Positions 56,374 through 64,000 of a DNA stretch of 64,000 nucleotides are shown one piece after another; positions within the stretch are counted from its first letter, which is position 1, and every line of letters starts with the position of its first letter. The stretch covers positions 868,001-932,000 of the forward strand of contig JAPFBL010000243.1 in assembly GCA_026182355.1 (NCBI GenBank), given 5' to 3'. The DNA is from Hermatobates lingyangjiaoensis (Eukaryota > Arthropoda > Insecta > Hemiptera > Hermatobatidae). The notes beneath the pieces are model-generated. The model saw only the letters and a program-made list of their open reading frames with translations. It was not told the origin of the DNA and searched no databases. A program made the position numbers and the translations under genes.

Positions 56374-56554
56374 AGTCTTTTTTCTCATTTTTTATTGTGG
56401 TTTGCACGACCATTGTTGTTTCATTGGTAAATTGTGAAATCTTGTTTTATATATATATACACTTTTTCGTTGGAAATACGATCCAAAACGGACAAATATA
56501 GTTCAATATAGACAAAGAAACATAGAGAAATCAAAAGAACACACTTACAGTCTC

Positions 56555-56580
56555 TAATTTTCGGTTTGAACCGTCTTCAG
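56555..56580 (-). ncRNA. Hammerhead-like core, AATT family, perfect stem
   Basis: CTGAAGA (56580-56574), linker C, stem GGTT/AACC with loop CA, GAA, AATT, then A at 56555. A is also permitted at the cleavage position. Confidence 0.7.
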
Positions 56581-56632
56581 GAGAGATAAGAGAGGGAATC
56601 CAAGCGCACTGGTTCAGAGGTTCTTATCTCTC

Positions 56633-56658
56633 CTGAAGACGATTCAAACCGAAAATTA
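56633..56658 (+). ncRNA. Hammerhead-like core, AATT family
   Basis: As the minus copy but the stem reads GATT/AACC, one mismatch. Confidence 0.62.
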
Positions 56659-56709
56659 GAGACTGTAAGTGTGTTCTTTTGATTTCTCTATGTTTCTTTG
56701 TCTATATTG

Positions 56710-56753
<44 letters not shown>

Positions 56754-56758
<5 letters not shown>

Positions 56759-56891
56759 TGCATTTAATTAACTGTGTAAATTTAAGAAGGACTGCTTCTG
56801 CTGTCACGATTTCTGAGCTTGTGGCCTCGATCTTGCGGGCGATTTTTCGTTCTTGTGGTTGGAGTTTCCACATTAATTGTCCAAGGGACAT
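56754..56891 (-). pseudogene. PLE ORF N-terminus with TATA-like upstream box
   Basis: From ATG 56891: MSLGQLMWKLQPQERKIARK, then IEATSSEIVTAEAVLLKF and TQLIKC, then Tyr-Ile from (TA)n. M-SLG-Q-L, the ER-KI-RK-x-E core and AEA align with the 38.5 and 50.6 kb pieces. On the coding strand CTATATAAGC (56925-56916) lies about 25 bases upstream of the ATG. No ribozyme core is visible in the 200 bp upstream, so this piece may come from a different pLTR arrangement. Confidence 0.68.
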
Positions 56892-56915
56892 CAATTCATC
56901 GCTTATGGATGGATG

Positions 56916-56925
56916 CTTATATAGT
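56916..56925 (-). promoter_or_regulatory. TATA-box-like sequence before PLE start
   Basis: CTATATAAGC on the coding strand. The short distance to the ATG means it could serve transcription starting at or just after it. Low weight in AT-rich DNA. Confidence 0.3.
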
Positions 56926-56930
56926 CCTTC

Positions 56931-57984
56931 TTAGTGGGTGCGTTTTTCTGATTGGTCCAGTGGTCTTACCTTATTGGCCAATTAGAGTACGAGCTTCAGT
57001 TTTCGTTATTCATGTTAGGCTCTAAGTTCCTGTTGGTTGGAATGACGAGCATTTCCTTCACCTGAAGATTAATTGAGGGGTTTCTTTCTTTAATAGCAAA
57101 GCCTGTAAGATATGTAGGTTATGGCAGTTACTATTAAGTAATTAAGTTACTATTAAATTATTAAGTTACTTATTAAAATGTTGCCGGATATCATATGACG
57201 GGAAAAAATGAAGCATATAGCGATACTGCAAGCAAACATTAATTACACCTACTAAGAAGCAAAAGTAACAGTTAACAAACTGAGAGATCAATAAATACGG
57301 CAGCCATGTTGGTATAATCAAAAGATACATCAGTGTAAAGCTTTCTGATGAACGTCCACAAACTCTTATTAAATTATACTGCTATACATTCAACGGGATT
57401 ATTCAAATTTAAAACTCCTTTTTAATTTTATGATCACCCTAAAAGTGTTTTAAAGCTTTTGGATAAAGTTAAAAGAAATAAATTTTGTAATTTTCTGAAA
57501 TATATTGTCACAAAGTTTAATATAGTTATTACAAACTTTCCCAAAGAATAGAAGTGTCCAGACTTCTAAATTTATACAGGTCGCATCAAATATTTCTCAC
57601 TGGGGAGTCAATGAAAACTAAGTTAATTTGATAAAAACAAGTAATGGGTATTATAACGCGTATTTATTGATAGTACCAGATACGCTTCTCTTCTAAGTAT
57701 TACACTAGTTAAAGCGTAAGTTTCAATTGAAAGGCTCTATTAATTTATTGACAGTTGTGATAATAACTAGTCTCTTTAATTCGATACTATCTTCCAATGA
57801 TTATATTTGCAGCACTGGTGCGTTAATGTCACCAACTATTTTATACCTACAGCTGAATGACATTTTAGGTATCCAATGTGTGATAGAAACTAGTTATTTT
57901 TTTAGGGTTAATTATTTGAATTGATTATTCTGAAGTTACATATACATATTAATTTAACAAGTATTTAACTTTTATCACATAAAA
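56931..57984. other. Unannotated AT-rich DNA
   Basis: Nothing supported. A CTGAAGA near 57062 lacks the rest of a core. Confidence 0.5.
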
Positions 57985-57991
57985 GTTGTTA

Positions 57992-58079
<88 letters not shown>

Positions 58080-58245
58080 TATATTAATTTAACAAGTATG
58101 TAACTTTTATCACATAAAAGCTGTTGTGTGTGTGTATGTGTATGAGTTTGTATATTAATTTAACAAGTATGTAACTTTTATCACATAAAAGCTGTTATGT
58201 GTGTATGTAATGTGTGTGATGCGTGTGTGTGTGTGTGAGTGTGTT
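57985..58245. repeat. (GT)n and derived 70-bp repeats
   Basis: (GT)n 57997-58075, then two copies of a unit with TTTAACAAGTATGTAACTTT and CACATAAAAGCTGTTRTGTG. A first copy of the unit precedes the (GT)n. Confidence 0.92.
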
Positions 58246-58254
58246 TGTTTGTTG

Positions 58255-58340
58255 GGTTTTTGACTCTAACGAAGACCACTTGTTACGGTTGAAAGATCTT
58301 AGTCTTGTTTTCCCATTTCATATTGCGGTTTGATCATTTA
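58255..58340 (+). mobile_element. Single AGATCT-type pLTR end
   Basis: The core at 58266-58300 has CTAACGA (position 5 is A), stem GACCA/CGGTT with one weak pair, GAA, AGATCT, T. The 3' end is cut at TTTGATCATT. Confidence 0.75.
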
Positions 58341-58989
58341 TATATACGTCTATGGTTGTTTGTGTGTGTGTGAGAGAGAGTTCGTGCGTTTTTAGTAGGA
58401 AAACCCTCACATTCACATTACATAAATAACATATATATGTTTTTTTTTGTTTTGGGGTATTTATTACATATATTTTTTTACTTTACAGTACATATTAGTT
58501 ATGAACATTACCACACTACAGCAATAACTTATTAATGTATTCAGTAACTTAATACAGTTTTTTTGTATTAATGAGTAAAATTGTCTTTAATATGTGTTTG
58601 ATGGGCATATTTTAGCGCATATAATATCATGCGTAGGAGTTTTAAAACTGCATCCTGTATTCGCGGATTGTTGCGTTTTCGAGGAGGGAGAAGAAGAATT
58701 TAACCCTCGCGAATAACAAGAGTCTACTATATATATAGAATTTTTTCTGAAATATAATTGCCGTGGCCTTGAGTCTCTAAATGTTATCATTTCAGATCTA
58801 TGTGGCTGGAAACCCTCTAAATATGTGGTTTACATTGAAGTTAAATGATATATTTAAATCCCAGAATTGTTTAACAGCAGATTCCGTGGTGCACTTAAGA
58901 AGGAGTCTGTTATCTTCAAATGCCCACTTCGTGACCTGCGTATAAATTGTATATGATTTGTAAGTTAGTCGGTTATGTTTTTTTTTATC
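58341..58989. other. Unannotated AT-rich DNA
   Basis: Short (GT)n and (GA)n near 58360-58380. Nothing else. Confidence 0.5.
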
Positions 58990-59264
58990 GTTTAAACCGT
59001 CAGCCGTTTACCGGCTTCTTTTTCATCGGTGATTCTACAGATTCTACATTGGGAACTTTAAATTTTGCCTAACTCAAGTTCATTTTGAGTCGGGATTTTT
59101 AACGAGTACCTGACATCGTACAGGCTCGGGACCGACGGCTTAACGTCCTCTCCAAGAGATTTATTCACCACCCACGTAAATGAATCGAGAGCCAGGTGGG
59201 GTTCGAACTCCGGGCTGGCAGCCCAGAGGCGAGTATGTTAACCACTGAGCTAACCTGGCCCTCT
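58990..59264 (-). repeat. tRNA-derived SINE, tail C
   Basis: Same tail as at 31.9 kb (GTTTAAACCGTCAGCCGTTT at its end). The head is intact with GTTAACCACTGAGCTAACCT on the plus strand. Confidence 0.9.
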
Positions 59265-59438
59265 AGTCTGTTATTATAGTAATTGGAAAAGTTATTTTAG
59301 TAGATAAAGTATTCTGTTTGTGCTTTGAAAGCACAAGTGAACTGATAATGTTTCTTTTGAGACCCACTGATGTTTAATCTGACAGCTGTCCTCAGTCCAT
59401 TCGAAAAGTTCTAAATATTGCTAATTGTTTATTGAATA

Positions 59439-59800
59439 GGGGCCAGGTTAGCTCACTGCTTAACGAATTCACCTCTGAACTGGTAGGTTCGGAGTTCTAT
59501 ACCTGCCTGGCCCTTGATTTATTCACATGGTAGGTAAAAAAAATCCGAACATGTTGTCCCTCAGAGAAAACGTTAAACCGTCGGTCCCGAGCCTATGCGA
59601 TGTCAGACACTTGTTAAAGATCCCTACTCTTAATGCTCTTGTGTTAGGCAAAATTTAGCACTCCGAATGTAGAATCAACAGGTATTGTGCCTCGCTCATT
59701 ACTAAAATGGGTGCCAAATAATAAATAAGCAACAATTTCCGTCTCTAGAACAGTATTAAAAGGTAAAAGCCTTATAAGGTGTGGGCTTTAGAAAACAAAA
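59439..59800 (+). repeat. tRNA-derived SINE, full length, tail A
   Basis: Full head, body and tail A, ending in an A-rich stretch (AAAACAAAAATAAAAAAAC). Lies 175 bp from, and inverted to, the tail-C copy. Confidence 0.92.
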
Positions 59801-61074
59801 ATAAAAAAACTTGTTTATTGAATAATTAACAAGAATGTTTAAAATGTAAAAGGCCTTGGCTATGTTAATAAAATAAATCAATGCTAATAACAAGTGGTTT
59901 CCTTAGTAATCAAGGAAGTTAGTGTTAAATAGCAGCCTTAATGTTTACTGAGAGATGGTAGTTAGTTTAAGCAAACTGTCAATGACATGCCCACCGACGC
60001 GATTATTTCAAAAGCCAAATATTGACAGATTTACCTAGGCTGTTCTATACCATTAATTACTTGACTCCATTTACTTAGGAAGATGAACCGTTGAACCTTT
60101 GCTGAAATTTTGATCCTCATCTTTGGTTCTAACGTTCTTGCTATATAGTAGATAAAACATTGAGAGATTCATTTTTTGTTTTTTTTTTTAGACATATTTT
60201 TAGTACGATAATTTAGATGCTTTTAACATATTTTCAACAATTCTTACCTTATTTAATCTGATTTTCGTATTCTCTCATTTTTTTGAGAGGTAAAATCAGC
60301 TCTAAAAAAAATTTTTTTAAAAGGTTTTTTTAAATTAATTTCTTTAAAAGTAGGAATGTATACTTCATAATGAAGTGTATTTGTAGCCCTATTCCCTGAG
60401 TATTTCTACATCTAAGAGCCAAATTGAAGAATAAATCAATCCTGAGACTATCTCATGCAGAGAGTTACGAGGAAGATAAAACATCCAGTTATACTTCATT
60501 TACAGAAATATCAAACCTGAAAAAAATATTTCATTTTTTCTCCTATTACTATTTGGTCCAACAGGTATTATTAAATAATTATGTTAACTTATTACTAACA
60601 TTGAACTAAAAGAATGGATCTTGTAATAACGATTACTTTTTGAAATGTTAAAATAATGTTTATAATAGCAAATGCCTGTCTATAAATGTTCACCTACCAC
60701 ATGGATAATTTCATTAGTTGCTCTGCTCAAGTTGGGCAATTAAAGTATTTGTTGGCCGAACGAAGAAGTTTTTTTTTAAGTTAATTCGTGTTTTGTTCAA
60801 ATAGTAATCTTTTTCAGGCGTACTAAAATTTCTTCAATTAAAATTGTAACGAGGTTTATTGGTATAAGCTAGGTACTCGTATACTCAACCTCTGTTTCCT
60901 TGTGGACTCCCTCTTAGCATATGTGGCCTCCGACTACAAGTTAAATAGAAAACTGCGCATGTGTTATGCACATAGAAGTTTTAAAAAGAAAAAGTTGTTC
61001 TTTGGTAAATTTAAAAATGCAAAAATATTTTGTTGATAGTGCAAACAGTTGTACCACAGACACTCACCCTTAGT
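59801..61074. other. Unannotated AT-rich DNA
   Basis: Nothing supported. Confidence 0.5.
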
Positions 61075-61185
61075 TAATGTCTGAAGAAGAACACTATGTG
61101 TTTGAAACGCGTTGTTTATACTATTAAATGCCTTTATGTGGAGACTATTTAATTAGCTTTTTACCTTAGAATGTGTCAGTAAATG
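61075..61185 (+). mobile_element. ACGCGT-type pLTR, 11-12 kb subtype
   Basis: Followed by TTATGTGGAGACTATTTAAT and TTTTTACCTTAGAATG as in the 29.7-kb copy. Confidence 0.8.
61081..61113 (+). ncRNA. Hammerhead-like core, ACGCGT family
   Basis: CTGAAGA 61081-61087, linker A, stem GAACAC/GTGTTT with loop TAT (one G-T closing pair), GAA, ACGCGT 61107-61112, T. Confidence 0.75.
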
Positions 61186-61725
61186 GTTGTGATTTGTAAA
61201 GAGAGTCAGCATTTAGATGTAATGTATTAAATTTTGATTCAGTGGTTCTTCTGACCGACTGGTTATTCCCCACTTGGCACCTAGGTCATTTAAGAACTAC
61301 TCGTTTAGATTTAGAGTGCCTCCTAAAATGAATGAGAAAAATATAAGTCTTGGTAATTCAGTGAAATGACTCAAGTCAGAAACGTGACCTCAAGTCACGA
61401 ATTGTTATCTTTAAAACTGCGTTAATGATTGAGAAACTGGAATTGAATATTTTATAAAAGTATTTAACCTGAATACGTTTTAACAGGCTTTGCATAAAAT
61501 ATAGTAAACAATATTTTCAGCACTTATGGTGCTGAAGACGAATGATCAGCGTTCGTGTTTTTCCAGCCTTTTATGTTTGATATTTTCGTAGCATAAAACT
61601 GATTTTGATACGTTTTTAGTACATAAAAACTTTATATTCGAATTATTTAGAATAATATTTTAATTTTTCCTAATAAAGTCGTACTTATAGATAAATTTAA
61701 ACTTATTGTATTATAGTATAGATAA
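61186..61725. other. Unannotated AT-rich DNA
   Basis: Nothing supported. Confidence 0.5.
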
Positions 61726-61890
61726 AGTACGAGGTGCTACTATAGTACGCTAACTACCCACGATTTCGTTGTCTACTACTTACGATATCATTTCATAGTA
61801 GACAACGCAAAATTCATCACAAGTATGCTAACAAAAAAAAATATCCTTTAAATGAATTTTTTTAGAAAACTCAACATTCACTGTTAGTAT
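61726..61890 (-). mobile_element. Half copy of the 20-kb inverted-repeat element
   Basis: GGTGCTACTATAGTACGCTA and AAAAATATCCTTTAAATGAA match, inverted, the right half of 19889-20576. Confidence 0.6.
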
Positions 61891-61933
61891 ATATCACAAA
61901 GATTGACATATTGAAAGAGAAAAGAGCCTCAAT

Positions 61934-62200
61934 TGAAGACAAGTTAGCTCAGTGGTTAACGTGCTCACCTCTGAATTGGTGGGTCCGGGGTTCGATACCC
62001 ACTGTGGCCCTCGATTTATTCACTTGGGAGGTGTATAAATCTGGGCACGTCTTCCAGAGTCTGTACGATGTCAGATACTTGTTAAAGATCCCTACTCTAA
62101 ATACACTTGAGTTAAGGAAAATTTAGGACTCCCAATGTATGAAATGCAATATTCCTTCGTGGAATCAGCATCGGAGGGCTGATATGGTCAGCCCACTAGA
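61934..62200 (+). repeat. tRNA-derived SINE, fourth tail type
   Basis: Head with B-box GGGGTTCGATACCC and body, with a short deletion after GGGCACGTC. After CCCAATGTAT the tail is unlike A, B or C (TTCCTTCGTGGAATCAGCAT ... CAGCCCACTAG) and ends in AAAAAAAAGA. Confidence 0.85.
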
Positions 62201-63660
62201 AAAAAAAAGATATAATTTCAGTTTTTGAAATATCAACGACAAAAGTCTTAAGCAATTGTTAGTTAATAAGAAAAAGCCTCAAAGCATTACAAGTTTTTTT
62301 TTCAACCCTCTCTCTCTCTCTCTCACTTCTGGCAAGTCTCTATTTCCACTCACCCTTAGTATTTTCTTACTTCGTTTCTCTCTATTTCCTAAAATTCTCT
62401 CTCTATTACTAGCTTTTAGTCTCTTTTCACTCTATCTGACTTAAATATTTTCATTTCAGTGAATGTTTTGTTTTTATTTGTATATGTTATAATTTAATGA
62501 AAAAAATTCAATTATGTTTTTCATGTTTTTGTCATTAGTTTTTATTTTTATGGGATAGTACAAGAAGGTGGCAGAGTATACTTAATTTTGTGTTTTTTTT
62601 TTGGATAGTGTCCAATTTGAATGTCATTCATTATAAAAGCAGGCTGATGGAAGTGTTGTGCTGGGAATATGGGCAGAGTAGGGTCAAGGTGTTTTTGCTT
62701 GTTAAAGGGGCGAAGGTTTGTCTCTTGGGAGATGGGAGTGCGGGAGGTAATCACTCACCTTGCCCCCTCCTCTCCTCACCGGAGCACCATCAAAATCCCG
62801 ACTGGTCACTTGTAACTTGCAGACTGAAAAGAAAGCACCCGCGCTGCCTTTGTGCCAATCAGTCCTCCAGTAACAACACCGCTGCCTTACTTCTTAGCCT
62901 CGACTAAGATTAACGTCAAGCCTTACCCTCTTGATGCCATCATTCTTCAAAAAGCAAAAATTGCCTCAAACACACAGAGAGAATCATATTTTAAACCGTA
63001 TTATTTTTCTTTTTCTAGAGAAAACAAGCTCATTTATGTGTAGTTTGCGAAAAATGAAGCAGCTACCTTCATCTAATCAATCATGGGCCTGTTAGTGGAA
63101 GGTAACAATGTGCTAGTTTCCAACCCAAACGTTTTCAACAAAAAGATGTAGAAAAACGTAAAAATATTCCATAACCGAACTTGTTAAACCTGATATAGTT
63201 TATCACCTTAGTCTAATGGGAAATATTTATTTTAATCAAATTAAACAACTAGGGTTCAATTATTGATTGTATTTATTCTAAACAATATATATTTATTATC
63301 TAATCACTTAAAAATGTAGCTATGTATGTATTCTGAACTGTAAATTAATATTTTTTTTTGTATTTCTTTCATAAAAAGGTTTTGTTGATCAGCAAGATTC
63401 AGTATTAAAAATGGATTTATGTGTATACTGCTATAAAAGTCAATGCACAACATATATAGAATTATCTCTACAGCCACAATCTAAACAAGGGAATCTATGT
63501 TGCTAGGATTTTGAAATTAAATTGTAGATAAAAACAGATGGCGTGTTTACTTTACAGGTTAACTCATGTCTTCCAAGATGATAATTTCTTCAAGAATAGA
63601 CATAGGAGTTATTATCAAATTTAAGATTTATTAATCGAACTATTTAGGTAAATAATTTTA
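62201..63660. other. Unannotated; C/T-rich tract and a GC-balanced patch
   Basis: (TC)n at 62306-62323. 62630-62930 is less AT-rich, open in one plus frame for 105 codons, with no recognised family. Confidence 0.4.
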
Positions 63661-63870
63661 TATAAATATATCAATGATCAAACGACAATAAGAAATGGGA
63701 AAACAAGACTAAGATCTTTCAACCGTAACAAGCGGTCTTCGTCAGAGTCAAAAACCCAACTGTGACGAAGACTGCTTGTTACGGTTGAAACATCTTAGTC
63801 TTGTTTTCCCATTTCTTATTATGGTTTGATCATTGAATGTTGTTTCACGTTTTTATGTGAAATCTTTGTA
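63661..63870. mobile_element. Inverted pair of AGATCT-type pLTRs
   Basis: Arms from ATCAATGATCAAAC meet about 15 bp apart at CAAAAACCCAACTGTG. The plus copy has GTGACGA and ACATCT, so only the minus core is intact. The right 3' end runs into TA-rich DNA. Confidence 0.85.
63711..63745 (-). ncRNA. Hammerhead-like core, AGATCT family
   Basis: CTGACGA (63745-63739), linker A, GACCG/CGGTT with loop CTTGTTA, GAA, AGATCT (63717-63712), T at 63711. Confidence 0.72.
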
Positions 63871-64000
63871 TATATATACAATATATGTATATAATAATAT
63901 CGTTGTTAATATTATTATGGGTGTAGATAAATATTGCTTAGTGAAGTTTGCATTATGAATATCTCTTTTGAGCTGTAAAATATAACTGCTGTCAGAATCA

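Larger units (their letters stand above)
56222..56450. mobile_element. Inverted pair of AGATCT-type pLTRs
   Basis: The minus copy starts at the (TA)n. Arms share AGTCAAATC and CAAACCACAATAA. The spacer between the two cores is about 40 bp (ATAAATGACAAATCCCTC). Confidence 0.85.
56490..56712. mobile_element. Inverted pair of AATT-type pLTRs, second subtype
   Basis: Arms share AAAGAAACATAGAGAAATCA and ACACTTACAGTCTCTAATTT. Centre about 50 bp. The right 3' end runs into (TA)n at 56714-56753. Confidence 0.87.

Overview
The window is strongly AT-rich, repeat-choked, intron-and-exon-poor metazoan DNA. I found no host protein-coding gene that I can support. It has no operons, ribosome binding sites or bacterial features. 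A tRNA-derived SINE family, Penelope-like elements (PLEs) with GIY-YIG domains, a Merlin transposase, hAT ends, a Jockey-type non-LTR remnant and many (TA)n tracts fit an invertebrate, perhaps an arthropod. The species cannot be named from the sequence.

The main content is a swarm of PLE terminal repeats (pLTRs) carrying hammerhead-ribozyme-like cores, about 40 copies on both strands, densest from 27 to 58 kb. They fall into several families with unrelated flanks. Each family keeps the same plan: a CTGANGA-like box, one extra nucleotide, a short hairpin (stem II), GAA, then a 4- or 6-nt palindrome (ACGCGT, ACATGT, AGATCT, ACGT, AATT, ATAT or AGCT) and a non-G base. The palindrome takes the place of stem III, which suggests pairing between two copies. 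PLE protein fragments accompany them. GIY-YIG or C-terminal pieces lie at 27.9, 36.8, 39.0, 54.6 and 55.6 kb. N-terminal pieces lie at 37.5, 38.5, 38.9, 50.0, 50.4, 50.6 and 56.8 kb. Several N-terminal pieces run straight into (TA)n at nearly the same codon, so the 3' pLTR apparently includes the ORF start and the insertion target is (TA)n. Many copies sit as inverted pairs with their 3' ends converging on a (TA)n tract.

Layout. 0-6.4 kb: SINE scraps and two minisatellites. 6.4-14.3 kb: 5S-derived fragment, ACGCGT-type pLTRs including three direct copies about 330 bp apart, and a SINE. 14.4-15.9 kb: a complete Merlin transposon with perfect 25-bp inverted ends, an 8-bp target duplication and an open 311-codon transposase. 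17-24 kb: AATT-type pLTRs, SINEs, an old inverted-repeat element and a second 5S fragment. 27-29.8 kb: a PLE 3' end and a cluster of palindromic pLTRs. 32-42.5 kb: more SINEs, a PLE with GIY-YIG and its 3' pLTR, and nested palindromes. 43-49 kb: hAT MITE, amplified SINE tail, and a SINE split by a Jockey fragment. 49.8-58.4 kb: the densest PLE region, including a 2-kb palindrome. 58.9-64 kb: SINEs, (GT)n and two more pLTR loci.

The Merlin transposase is the only protein gene that looks intact. The SINEs, pLTR fragments and MITEs would depend on proteins encoded elsewhere.
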